A stretch of DNA of 64,000 nt, taken from NCBI RefSeq assembly GCF_943736995.1, contig NZ_OX031157.1, positions 496,001-560,000 on the forward strand, written 5' to 3'. The notes beneath the pieces were generated by a model that did not search any database, had not been told where the DNA came from, and worked only from the letters and a program-made list of their open reading frames with translations. The stretch is from Sporosarcina sp. Marseille-Q4943 (lineage in GTDB: Bacteria; Bacillota; Bacilli; Bacillales_A; Planococcaceae). Position 1 is the first letter of the stretch. Each line of letters starts with the position of its first letter. The translations under genes were made by a program, and so were the position numbers. Of this stretch, positions 55,262 through 63,233 are shown piece after piece.

Positions 55262-55291
55262 TTCCTAATTAGTACGTAGTAATATTAGGAA
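55262..55291. other. Inverted repeat upstream of the ABC/MoxR/VWA operon
   Basis: TTCCTAAT (55262-55269) and ATTAGGAA (55284-55291) are perfect 8-base arms with a 14-base spacer holding TACGTA. There is no T tract, so an operator is more likely than a terminator. It lies 43 bases upstream of the operon start. Confidence 0.45.
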
Positions 55292-55299
55292 AGTTCCAT

Positions 55300-56190
55300 T
55301 TACTTCAATTCTTTTCTTAATTTTTCGGCATGGGAGGTAAGTACTTCGGTAAAAGCGCTCACTTGCTTCAGTTCAAAAGTCGAATCATACCCTATCAACC
55401 ATGTATCCCTCGTCAATTCGAATTCTTCCTCGCTATTCAGCAAAGGGATTTTATTCACTTTCTCATCACCCGTCAAAGTGATGGACGGCAAAATCGCATA
55501 GCCGATTCCGTTCAATGCCAGCTGTTTGCAAGTTTCGATTTGATCGACCGTAATTTGCCTCTTTGGATACTGTGAGAAATGACGCTGCCACCATCGCTGG
55601 ATTTCCATATAGTAATTGGAATCACTTTTAAATTGAATGAACGGACGCTCCGTACCCGTCAGTTCATTGATGGACGTGATTTCCTGATCGACCAAATAGA
55701 GCCGGTCCCTGAACAAGTAAGACTTTCTACTTTTCCAATCCACTTGACCTCTCACTATTCCGACATGCGCCTCACCTTCATACAGAGCTTTCACAATTTC
55801 CGAGCTCCACCCTGTCATCAATGAGATCTTCGCATCAGGATACATTCTTACGAACTCTTTCAATACTTGCGGCAACCATGTCTGACCGACGATTGATGCG
55901 CAAGCGATTTTAAGGGTACCGTGCACTCTATCTGCCAACGAAGCAATCATCTCGGCAGTTTCCTCTTTTTTTAAGATTGTCTCTTTAGCAAATGCAATGA
56001 CAAGCTCGCCTGCTGGAGTAGGCTCCAGTCCTTTTTGGGAACGGATGAACAGCAATGTTCCCCATTCCTTTTCGATTGTCTGAAGACGTTGTGATAAGGC
56101 GGGCTGGGATAAAAAAAGCCGCTCAGCCGCCTTACGCATATTTCCTTCTTCCGCCAATGCTTTAATGATTTCCAATTCAGTTGTCGTCAT
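55300..56190 (-). CDS. ccpC: LysR-family regulator CcpC
   Basis: About 296 residues: N-terminal winged helix (NMRKAAERLFLSQPALSQRL) and a C-terminal substrate-binding domain (SLMTGWSSEIVKALYEGEAH; ERPFIQFKSDSNYYMEIQRW; VDQIETCKQLALNGIGYAIL). These stretches agree closely with remembered CcpC of B. subtilis, the citrate-responsive regulator of citB and citZ. The start is ATG 56190 (MTTTELEII) and it overlaps the preceding MFS gene by 14 bases. In B. subtilis ccpC lies directly beside ykuL/darB; here an MFS gene separates them. Confidence 0.85.
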   Translation of the reverse strand: MTTTELEIIKALAEEGNMRKAAERLFLSQPALSQRLQTIEKEWGTLLFIRSQKGLEPTPAGELVIAFAKETILKKEETAEMIASLADRVHGTLKIACASIVGQTWLPQVLKEFVRMYPDAKISLMTGWSSEIVKALYEGEAHVGIVRGQVDWKSRKSYLFRDRLYLVDQEITSINELTGTERPFIQFKSDSNYYMEIQRWWQRHFSQYPKRQITVDQIETCKQLALNGIGYAILPSITLTGDEKVNKIPLLNSEEEFELTRDTWLIGYDSTFELKQVSAFTEVLTSHAEKLRKELK

Positions 56191-57664
56191 GAAGAACCAC
56201 CTTTCCCCTTGGTATCCGCAATATGAGCAACAGGCTGATGATAGCAAAGATGAGTACGGCTACATACACCCATTGCAAAGATCCATCAAGCGCTCGTTGC
56301 AGAATATTCATTTTTGAAGCATCCAATGTCGACCTCGACTCTTCCGTCAATAAAAGATTAATATCATTCACTTCATAATCAAGATTCCTTTCTCGGAATG
56401 ATGACAAAAGAGATGCATTTAATACTGCACCAAAAATTGCTGCGCCGATCGTATTTCCGAAATTTCTCATGAACATATTCGCAGCGGTTGCAGATCCCCG
56501 CTGTTCACGGCTGACTGCTCCTTGAATCGTTACGATGAAGGAAGTGCTCGTCAAGCCCATTCCGACTCCTATAAAAAAGCTGGAAAACGCAGCCCATAAA
56601 GGACCCGAATCCCCATTCATCCAAACAAACATCAGTGCACCGATCACCAGAGAGATGCCACCTGCAAACGAAACTGCAAAAGTTCCGAACCTGATCAACA
56701 AATGCCCGGCGACAGAAGATGCAATCGGCCAACCAATCGACATCGCTGTCAATGTAAATCCGGCAATCATAGCCGTCTGTTCCATAACACCCGTCACATA
56801 AGTAGGCAAATATGAGGAGATGCCAATCAGAATAACGCCAGTAGTTAAAGAAACGAGATTGGCATAGAGGATTACGGGGTTCTTCCAAATGGAAAAAGGC
56901 ATCATCGGATCTTCCGCCTTCCTTTCAATCCAAATGAACAACGTAAAGAGCCCCGCGCCTAAAATAATGAGGAGAAGACTTACTGAAGAAGACCTGCTAA
57001 AGGATTGTCCTCCTTCAACGAGCCAAAATAGGATGATTGATAAAGACGTCGTTAATAATGCGGCTCCCTTAATGTCAATAGCCACTTTTCTTTCAGTTGC
57101 AGGCTCTTGAAGAAAGAAATAAATCCCGAGCATTGCTAGCAAGCCTAGCGGGACATTTACCCAGAACACGTACTTCCAATCCCAATACTGAACGATCAAA
57201 CCTCCGATAACTGGACCGGATACCGCAGAAACGCCCCACACACTTGATAAATACCCTTGGATTTTAGCGCGTTCCTCAGTTGAGTAAATATCCCCGACAA
57301 TTGTTGTTGCGATCGGCATGACAGCCCCTGCCCCTAAACCTTGTATCAGTCTGAAAACAATAAGCTGCTCCATCGTTGACGCGAACCCACAAAGAATGGA
57401 GCCGATCAAGAATATAGATAAGCCTACGAAAAATACCGGCTTACGGCCAAACAGATCCGCCAGTTTTCCATAAATGAGAACAGTGACGGTACTCATAAGC
57501 AGATAGGCGGAAAATATCCAACTATATCTGGAAAAGCCACCTAGTTCTCCGGCAATTGCAGGCATCGCCGTCGAAACAATTGTCGCCTCAACAGCACCGA
57601 CAAACATGGCTAGCATGACTGATATGAGGACAAGTGGACGATTTGTCTTTTTATGTATATTCAT
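56177..57664 (-). CDS. MFS multidrug transporter (DHA2, 14 helices)
   Basis: A 495-residue transporter of the DHA2 family. Motifs: LAMFVGAVEATIVSTAMPAI in helix 1 (motif D), GKLADLFGRKPVFFVGL (motif A), RLIQGLGAGAVMPIATTIVG (motif B) and WGVSAVSGPVIGGLI (motif C). Fourteen hydrophobic segments are countable. It ends inside the ccpC start region, so the two genes are transcribed together with ccpC second. Substrates are unknown. Confidence 0.9.
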   Translation of the reverse strand: MNIHKKTNRPLVLISVMLAMFVGAVEATIVSTAMPAIAGELGGFSRYSWIFSAYLLMSTVTVLIYGKLADLFGRKPVFFVGLSIFLIGSILCGFASTMEQLIVFRLIQGLGAGAVMPIATTIVGDIYSTEERAKIQGYLSSVWGVSAVSGPVIGGLIVQYWDWKYVFWVNVPLGLLAMLGIYFFLQEPATERKVAIDIKGAALLTTSLSIILFWLVEGGQSFSRSSSVSLLLIILGAGLFTLFIWIERKAEDPMMPFSIWKNPVILYANLVSLTTGVILIGISSYLPTYVTGVMEQTAMIAGFTLTAMSIGWPIASSVAGHLLIRFGTFAVSFAGGISLVIGALMFVWMNGDSGPLWAAFSSFFIGVGMGLTSTSFIVTIQGAVSREQRGSATAANMFMRNFGNTIGAAIFGAVLNASLLSSFRERNLDYEVNDINLLLTEESRSTLDASKMNILQRALDGSLQWVYVAVLIFAIISLLLILRIPRGKVVLHDDN

Positions 57665-57699
57665 TTACATTCTCCTTTCCACCAAAAAAGCCGAGAAAT

Positions 57700-57724
57700 A
57701 GCAAAAGGCCCCAAATGGAGCCTT
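57700..57724 (-). terminator. Weak terminator after darB
   Basis: On the minus strand AAGGCTCC, loop ATTT, GGGGCCTT then TT. Short stem and short T tract. Confidence 0.4.
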
Positions 57725-57752
57725 CTATTCAAGGAAAAACCATTGAACAAAA

Positions 57753-58190
57753 TTATTTCATGTAAAGATATTTTTTGAATTCCTTCAACATGACTCTTCT
57801 TGTCAGTATACCCGCAAATGTGCCATCTTCTTCAGTGACACATAAGAATGTGTTATTAATAAGCAAATCTAATCCTTTTTGAAATTTATCAGTTGTTATA
57901 ATTGTAGGAATGTCAGTTTGCATGATGTGATCTACTCTCAAATCGGCAAGTTTTTCGTATTCGATCCGTTCCATGCCCAAGATTGAGTCTGTAATCATCC
58001 CAATCCCTAGCAATCCCCTTAGTTGGTTCTTAACGTCAATGACAGGTATTGCTGAATAACCGGTCTTCGTCAGGACTAGAAGGGCGTGTTCAGCGTTATT
58101 GCCGATTTGGACACATGCCACTTTCTCTGCAGGAATTAGATAATCTGCAATCGGCACCTGAAGAAAATCCCTGTTATTTACAGAAATCAT
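57753..58190 (-). CDS. darB: c-di-AMP-binding CBS protein DarB (YkuL/CbpB)
   Basis: A 145-residue protein made of two CBS motifs. QIGNNAEHALLVLTKTGYSA and IPVIDVKNQLRGLLG in the first, and MQTDIPTIITTDKFQKGLDL with LTRRVMLKEFKKY in the second, agree closely with remembered YkuL. DarB without c-di-AMP stimulates the (p)ppGpp synthetase Rel and, in B. subtilis, pyruvate carboxylase; c-di-AMP binding releases it. PycA is encoded in this same window at 12.6 kb. It is a small soluble dimer. Confidence 0.93.
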   Translation of the reverse strand: MISVNNRDFLQVPIADYLIPAEKVACVQIGNNAEHALLVLTKTGYSAIPVIDVKNQLRGLLGIGMITDSILGMERIEYEKLADLRVDHIMQTDIPTIITTDKFQKGLDLLINNTFLCVTEEDGTFAGILTRRVMLKEFKKYLYMK

Positions 58191-58298
58191 TGAAAATCGC
58201 TCCTTCTGATCATAAGCTGTATACCAAATTCTACAATTCTATCATACCATACTAGTTAGTGAACATCCCATCGAAATATGAAAAAGGATGCATAAGAA

Positions 58299-58325
58299 AA
58301 CCTCTTCCTAATTGGAAGAGGCCCA
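58299..58325 (-). terminator. Terminator overlapping the end of the small membrane gene
   Basis: Minus-strand arms CCTCTTCC and GGAAGAGG with loop AATTA, then TTTTC. The arm holds the last codons and the loop the TAG stop of the upstream gene. Confidence 0.85.
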
Positions 58326-58544
58326 GTAAAAGAAAATGACAAACAGTATGAACAGCGCGGCCACACCGATTACCCAGATGATCGGGTTCAATGAAAACGG
58401 GTGGTCTTCTACTGCTTCCGGTATTCTATGATCCTGCTCATTAAATGATGTTGCAGCTATAGCATCCCATTTCCTGACTGCTCTCCATCCGATAAGGCCG
58501 ATGATTGCAAAGACGATTGCTAACGGAAAAATCCATATAGCCAT
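58308..58544 (-). CDS. Small two-helix membrane protein, unknown
   Basis: About 78 residues. Helix 1 (IWIFPLAIVFAIIGLIGW) and helix 2 (PIIWVIGVAALFILFVIFFY) flank a cytoplasmic or external loop with acidic and His residues (FNEQDHRIPEAVEDHPFSL). The start is taken as ATG 58544 (MAIWIFP), with GGGGAGG about eleven bases upstream; an in-frame ATG at 58592 gives 94 residues. I do not recognise the family. Its stop lies within its own terminator. It sits between darB and repeat copy C. Confidence 0.6.
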   Translation of the reverse strand: MAIWIFPLAIVFAIIGLIGWRAVRKWDAIAATSFNEQDHRIPEAVEDHPFSLNPIIWVIGVAALFILFVIFFYWASSN

Positions 58545-58628
58545 TATGGATACTACCTCCCCTATTGCACGAATTGGAATTAGGTTGTGCAAGTACGGAA
58601 AGATAATACTTGTAATAGGAATTTCATC

Positions 58629-58840
58629 GTTGATTTTCGTTTCAGGCGGACGCTTTCCGCGGGCACGGCTTCAGCCAATCGAACAGCGCAGGGTTCGATT
58701 TGTCGTATTTCAAGGTTTTTTGCAGACATTAAGGCATCCTGCTTCGGACAAAGATGTGCTCGTAACGCTACGCTTTTACTCGCAAAAGCCGTTCTTCGCA
58801 ACGGCTTTCGCTGGAGTCGCCGCCCTTCACTTCAATCAAC
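58629..58840 (-). repeat. Interspersed structured repeat, copy C
   Basis: 212 bp, read on the minus strand in the same orientation as copy A. Ends are inverted (GTTGATT at one end, AATCAAC at the other on one strand). Modules: GGCGGCGACTCC, hairpin H1 (AAAGCCGT, 8-base loop, ACGGCTTT), GCGTTACGAGCACAT, GCAGGATGCCTTAAT, a decayed H2, hairpin H3 (AATCGAAC, 8-base loop, GTTCGATT) and GCCCGCGGAAAGCGTCCGCC. It lies between the small membrane gene and fadH. Confidence 0.85.
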
Positions 58841-58871
58841 AAAATCTAAACCACTCATAGTATCAGATTAC

Positions 58872-59630
58872 TTAAAACGGGTACTGATTCAGCCATTGCC
58901 CACCGTCGAGTGTGACAATTTCGCCGTTCATGTAGGAGGCTTTGTCTGACATGATGAAGGCTGCTAATTCGGCGATTTCTTCAGGCTTGCCTACTCGTCC
59001 GAGCGGGACAGAGTTAATCGTCCGCTTCACCGCTTCTTCCGATTGGAATAAACGTTCCGCTCCGCCTGTCCGCTCAATTGGGCCAGGTGCAATTCCATTC
59101 ACTCTGAACCCAAACTTCCGTCCCCATTCGACAGCAAGCGTACGCGTCAATGACATGACTCCAGCCTTTGCGGCAGCTGAATGGACAACGCCTGGACCTG
59201 CATCCCAGGCATACGTTGCAAGCATATTCAATATGGAACCTTTTTGCCCTTTTTTGATCCAGTAGTTGCCGACTGCGCTCGTGCAATAAAAAGTCCCATT
59301 CAGCACGATATCGATCACGGCATTCCAGCCATTCGGAGAGAGCTCTTCTGCATGGACAAGGAAATTTCCGGCTGCATTGTTCACGAGACCGTCGATTTTC
59401 CCGAACTTCTCGTCGGCAAACTCGACCATGCCTTGTACATTTTCAATATTGCGCACGTCCATCTGATAAGTATGTGCACGTTCCCCGATTTCTCCCCGTG
59501 CAGCTTCCAAGCGTTCTGCATCACGCCCAGTAATAATGACATTAGCGCCTTCGTCGGCAAATTTTTTCGCCATGGATTTCCCCATTCCGCTAGATCCGCC
59601 TGTAACGATAATCACTTTGTCTGTAAACAT
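58872..59630 (-). CDS. fadH: 2,4-dienoyl-CoA reductase FadH (SDR family)
   Basis: A 252-residue short-chain dehydrogenase. Cofactor loop TGGSSGMGKSMA, NNAAGNF, and the stretches ILNMLATYAWDAGPGVVHSA, AKAGVMSLTRTLAVEWGRKF, IAPGPIERTGGAERLF and GGQWLNQYPF agree closely with remembered FadH (YkuF) of B. subtilis. That enzyme handles unsaturated fatty acids in beta-oxidation. The ATG is preceded by GGGGGATTGTC. A FadR-type operator lies 20 bases upstream, consistent with release by long-chain acyl-CoA. Confidence 0.92.
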   Translation of the reverse strand: MFTDKVIIVTGGSSGMGKSMAKKFADEGANVIITGRDAERLEAARGEIGERAHTYQMDVRNIENVQGMVEFADEKFGKIDGLVNNAAGNFLVHAEELSPNGWNAVIDIVLNGTFYCTSAVGNYWIKKGQKGSILNMLATYAWDAGPGVVHSAAAKAGVMSLTRTLAVEWGRKFGFRVNGIAPGPIERTGGAERLFQSEEAVKRTINSVPLGRVGKPEEIAELAAFIMSDKASYMNGEIVTLDGGQWLNQYPF

Positions 59631-59649
59631 GACAATCCCCCATTTCCAA

Positions 59650-59667
59650 TGAATGAATATTCACTCA
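59650..59667. promoter_or_regulatory. FadR-type operator of fadH
   Basis: TGAATGAATATTCACTCA is a near-perfect dyad that differs by about one base from the Bacillus FadR (YsiA) consensus TGAATGAnTAnTCATTCA. It lies just downstream of a -10-like TACAAT read on the minus strand, so a bound repressor would block initiation. FadR itself is not in this window. Confidence 0.85.
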
Positions 59668-59710
59668 TAATTGTATCATAACTTTCTGAACTAGACGACT
59701 ACTGTAAAAT

Positions 59711-59759
59711 AAAAAAACTTCCTTTTTCCGTGGCATATTCACCTCGTTGCAGGAAGTCT
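59711..59759 (-). terminator. Terminator after the GGDEF/EAL gene
   Basis: On the minus strand ACTTCCT, a 27-base loop, AGGAAGT, then TTTTTTTATTTT. Confidence 0.6.
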
Positions 59760-59769
59760 CATCGGTATA

Positions 59770-61476
59770 TTATGTAAAATACTTTTCAACGATTTCCGAG
59801 GCGGGGATTGCTTTACTGAATAAAAAGCCTTGTGCCTTATGGCAATCCGCTTCTCTCAAAATCTTCGCCTGCAAGTCTTTCTCCACGCCTTCCGCGATGA
59901 CTTGCATCCCGAGACTGTGGGCTAGGTTAATGATTGTCTTTGCAATCGCCTCATTCTTTTCATCAAGTTCAATATCTTTGATGAATGAGCGGTCGATTTT
60001 TATAATATCAATCGGATATTGCTTTAAGTAACTAAGTGAAGAATAGCCCGTACCAAAGTCATCGACTGAAATCGTCACTCCAATTTCCTTTAATTTCTGT
60101 AAGGTGGATAATGTGTCCTTCATATACATCAAAGCAGTTTCCGTGATCTCAACTTCAAAAGACGATGGATGGATTCCATGCTTTCTAATGATGTTTTTTG
60201 CTTTTTCGGCAAATGCGCCAGTCCGGAATTGTTTTGAAGAGATATTGACCGCTATACGGACAGGTCTGAACTGCTTATCTTGCCACTCCTTCAACTGCCT
60301 GCATACAATTTCCAGCACCCAATCGCCAATTGAATGGATTAAACCCGATTCCTCCGCCAACGGAATGAATTCGGCTGGAGAAACGAAACCGAACTTCCGG
60401 TTATTCCACCTTAACAATGCTTCGAAACTGTCAATTTCACCGGTTTGCAAATTCACTTGCGGCTGATAGTGGAGTTCTAACTCATTAAATTCAATTGCAC
60501 GGCGCAAATGAGCTTCCATTAAAGCTGCATCGGTGAAGGACGTGTTCATTTCTTCACGGTAAAACCGGTAATGAGAGCGTCCTCGTTCCTTTACATAACG
60601 TACAGCTTGCTCAGCTTTTTGAAGCAGCTCTTCCAATGACGTTCCGTCGTCAGGGTAAACTGAAATACCGATTGAGGATGAAAGGAAATACTCCTGATGA
60701 TTGAAATAGAACGGTTTTGTAAAATCACTTAATATCTGCTGTGTAAGCTTTTCTGTTTTTTCAATGGAGTGGTTTTGAAGCAAGATGATATATTCATCTC
60801 CGCCATTCCTATATAGCTTTCCCTCTTTTGGACAAACAATCTTAATGCGATCTGCCACCCTCTTCAGGATTTCATCTGCACCATTTCTTCCTATCGAATC
60901 ATTGATCGTATTGAAACGATCCAAATCTAAATGTATTAATGAGAGTTTCTCATCACTTCGTATAGCATACTCTGCATCTGCATTAAAATGTTCCTTCATT
61001 GCTCTCCTGTTCCATAAGCCTGTCAGCTGGTCATGGTACGAAAGGAATAAAAGTCTTTCATTGTTCTTGTTATGATACGAAGTATCCCTTAAAATTAAGT
61101 GGATTTCCCGTATTTCTCCCCGGACCGAAACCGGGATCGTTATAACGTATGCGGATAAATATTGGCCCCGCTTATGAAAAAACAGTATCCCTTCCATTTC
61201 AATCGATTCCCCGGAAAATGAACGCGATAAAAAACTCTTGAAATCACCAACTTTGTCATCGCCGATCAAATCGATAATGGCACGACCTGACAATTCTTTC
61301 AATCGGTAGCCGAACGCTTTATGGACAGCGGTATTTGCATACGCAATACGGCCTTTTCGATTGACCGTGATAATTGGATCTAAGTTATGATCGATGACGG
61401 ACATGTATTTTTGTTCGTATTCCAATCTTTTCTTCCGTTCCATCATCAATTCTTCTTGTAGTCTGTTATTGTCCAT
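59770..61476 (-). CDS. PAS-GGDEF-EAL cyclic-di-GMP protein
   Basis: About 568 residues, soluble. Domains in order: a short coiled coil, PAS (VIDHNLDPIITVNRKGRI; AYANTAVHKAFGYRLKELSG) at about 25-135, GGDEF at about 145-310 with site YRNGGDEYIILL (GGDEY), and EAL at about 315-565. The EAL catalytic residues look intact: EALLRW, AVNISSKQF, VEITETALM, VDDFGTGYSS, IIKIDRSF, AEGVE and QGFLFSKA. This predicts a phosphodiesterase with a possibly active or regulatory GGDEF. The start is ATG 61476 after GGAGGCATTC. It is not YkuI, which lacks this layout. It has no membrane segment. Confidence 0.9.
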   Translation of the reverse strand: MDNNRLQEELMMERKKRLEYEQKYMSVIDHNLDPIITVNRKGRIAYANTAVHKAFGYRLKELSGRAIIDLIGDDKVGDFKSFLSRSFSGESIEMEGILFFHKRGQYLSAYVITIPVSVRGEIREIHLILRDTSYHNKNNERLLFLSYHDQLTGLWNRRAMKEHFNADAEYAIRSDEKLSLIHLDLDRFNTINDSIGRNGADEILKRVADRIKIVCPKEGKLYRNGGDEYIILLQNHSIEKTEKLTQQILSDFTKPFYFNHQEYFLSSSIGISVYPDDGTSLEELLQKAEQAVRYVKERGRSHYRFYREEMNTSFTDAALMEAHLRRAIEFNELELHYQPQVNLQTGEIDSFEALLRWNNRKFGFVSPAEFIPLAEESGLIHSIGDWVLEIVCRQLKEWQDKQFRPVRIAVNISSKQFRTGAFAEKAKNIIRKHGIHPSSFEVEITETALMYMKDTLSTLQKLKEIGVTISVDDFGTGYSSLSYLKQYPIDIIKIDRSFIKDIELDEKNEAIAKTIINLAHSLGMQVIAEGVEKDLQAKILREADCHKAQGFLFSKAIPASEIVEKYFT

Positions 61477-61693
61477 GAATGCCTCCATGCATGTTGCTGC
61501 TCTATGTACAATAATTTTGTTTATAGACGCCGAAACAGATTTTACTACGTTATTTTATAAGTATACCTTTAATTCCGACAAAAAAATAGCCGTTTGCAAA
61601 TATTTCGGTTATCTAGAGTGAATCGCTTTGAAAATGTTTTGGGAACCAGTATGATAGTGTTAAGAAGAACATAACGAAACGAGGGGGAATCCA

Positions 61694-62155
61694 TTGAAAA
61701 AAGAAGAAACGGTTCGTCAACTTGCCATCGCCATTTATACAGTGAATCGGCATGCGAAAACAGCTACGAATAACCGTGAACTTTATACATTAAAAAACAA
61801 AGCGATCCAACGGCTGCTTCAGTCGGGGGATGCAAAAAAAATCGGCTTACATTTTGTCGACAATCCTCAGCTTAGCCAGCAAAGCTCCACTGTGCTCGTA
61901 AAGTGCAGCGACTTCCTCTTTCATACCTTACCGGAAAAAGGCGACTTCACGTCCCTTCCTCATTTAGGCACTCAAGACCAAACTTTCCGCAATCCACAAG
62001 AAAGAATGAATTTGAAAACAGCCAAGGAGTTACTGATTGAGTTTGTCGGGGAGCAAAAGGTGCCGATAAAAACGAGGAAACCAACATTCATACCAAAACG
62101 TCCAAAAGTGTCCAACACACAATCATTCCGATCGTCATATTTAGATGGGAAATAA
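61694..62155 (+). CDS. ykyB: YkyB family protein
   Basis: A 153-residue basic soluble protein. YTVNRHAKTATNNRELYTLK, KKIGLHFVDNPQLSQQSSTV and LPHLGTQDQTFRNPQERMNL match the YkyB family of Bacillales, function unknown. Start TTG 61694 after GAGGGGGAATCCA. It is divergent from the GGDEF/EAL gene and convergent with ykwC. Confidence 0.9.
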   Translation: MKKEETVRQLAIAIYTVNRHAKTATNNRELYTLKNKAIQRLLQSGDAKKIGLHFVDNPQLSQQSSTVLVKCSDFLFHTLPEKGDFTSLPHLGTQDQTFRNPQERMNLKTAKELLIEFVGEQKVPIKTRKPTFIPKRPKVSNTQSFRSSYLDGK

Positions 62156-62157
62156 CA

Positions 62158-62213
62158 CACGGGCTGTTCCAGTCAATCAGTTGTACTGATTGACTGGACA
62201 GCCCGTTTGTTTT
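62158..62213. terminator. Bidirectional terminator between ykyB and ykwC
   Basis: ACGGGCTGT, mismatch, CCAGTCAATCAGT and its complement with loop TGT, followed by TTTGTTTT. An exceptionally long stem of about 22 pairs. Confidence 0.9.
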
Positions 62214-63084
62214 ATCCGCGTCTATATTGCTCGTACAAAACTTGAGTCCCTTTTTCGCCATATCCTTCTTCGACGAGTTCATTGTACATTTCCTTCGCCA
62301 TTTGGAGGCCTGGTAATGGCAATTTCATTAACTCGGCTTCTGCCAAGGCGATTTTCATATCCTTCAGGAAATGCTTAACGTAAAAACCGGGTTCGAAATC
62401 CCCTTTGATCATGCGTGGCGCCAAATTTGAAAGCGACCAAGACCCCGCAGCACCCGAGGAAATGGATTCGAGAACTGTTTCTAGATCAAGACCCGCCTCT
62501 TTTCCATAAGCCAAAGCTTCACACACGCCGATCATATTCGTTGCAATGGCAATCTGGTTGCACATTTTCGTATGTTGACCCGCCCCCGCTTCGCCTTGAT
62601 AGACAATTTGCTTTCCGAACTCTTGAAGTAGAGGTAGAACTTCTCGGAATGTCTGTTCATTTCCTCCGCACATAATGGAAAGTGTCCCGTTTTTCGCTCC
62701 GACATCCCCGCCTGAAACCGGAGCATCGATTGAGGAAATTCCCCTCTCTTCCGCATCAGCAGCAATTTTTTTCGCCAGTGCCGGACTGGATGTCGTCATA
62801 TCGACGAAAACCATCCCTTCACGTGCATTCGCAAAAATTCCATCTTCTGAATAATAGACCTCTTCTACATCAGTTGGATAACCAACCATTGTCAAAACGA
62901 TATCCGCGCCGGCAGTTGCTAGTCCCGCCGTTTCAGCCCATTTTGCTCCGTGTTCAATTAGTGCTTCCGCTTTTTCCTTAGTACGGGTGAATACAGTCAC
63001 TTCATAATCCGCTTTTAATAGATGCTTTACGATACTACTGCCCATTACACCTGTTCCGATAAATGCAATCTTTTTATTCCCCAT
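62212..63084 (-). CDS. ykwC: 3-hydroxyisobutyrate dehydrogenase family oxidoreductase YkwC
   Basis: About 290 residues, beta-hydroxyacid dehydrogenase family. NAD(P) loop IAFIGTGVMGSSIVKHLLKA, substrate motif DAPVSGGDVGAKNGTLSIMC, catalytic Lys in GAGQHTKMCNQIAIATN (GxGxxxKxxxN) and the C-terminal LKDMKIALAEAELMKLPLPG. The substrate is likely a small beta-hydroxy acid such as 3-hydroxyisobutyrate or tartronate semialdehyde. The start is ATG 63084 (MGNKKIAF), seven bases after GGAGG; ATG 63087 is adjacent. The frame extends to 63135 without support. Confidence 0.88.
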   Translation of the reverse strand: MGNKKIAFIGTGVMGSSIVKHLLKADYEVTVFTRTKEKAEALIEHGAKWAETAGLATAGADIVLTMVGYPTDVEEVYYSEDGIFANAREGMVFVDMTTSSPALAKKIAADAEERGISSIDAPVSGGDVGAKNGTLSIMCGGNEQTFREVLPLLQEFGKQIVYQGEAGAGQHTKMCNQIAIATNMIGVCEALAYGKEAGLDLETVLESISSGAAGSWSLSNLAPRMIKGDFEPGFYVKHFLKDMKIALAEAELMKLPLPGLQMAKEMYNELVEEGYGEKGTQVLYEQYRRG

Positions 63085-63133
63085 CATAACCCCTCCATCT
63101 TTACTATCATTATCCATTATAAGCGTTTCAGAC

Positions 63134-63176
63134 AAAAAAAAGGAGGACAGATCCTGTAATAGGGTCCGTCCTCAAA
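63134..63176 (-). terminator. Terminator after the DUF4129-like gene
   Basis: On the minus strand GAGGAC with imperfect extension, GTCCTC, then CTTTTTTTTG. Confidence 0.7.
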
Positions 63177-63233
63177 AGGGGGAAATGAGAATGTTGCTGT
63201 GTTCAATTATAATGTCCCCCGTTTGAAAACATC

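Noticed and set aside
56177-56190. Overlap of the MFS gene and ccpC as a possible frameshifted fusion
   Set aside because: Both products are complete by family length, and ccpC has its own start with a ribosome-like site. This is ordinary overlap.
58580-58949. Small ORFs in repeat copy C (58580-58801 minus, 58587-58949 plus)
   Set aside because: They are made of hairpin and repeat sequence, have no ribosome sites, and are not kept open in copies A and B.
59770-61476. Assignment of the GGDEF/EAL gene as YkuI
   Set aside because: YkuI has an EAL domain with a C-terminal PAS-like domain and no GGDEF. The order here is PAS-GGDEF-EAL.
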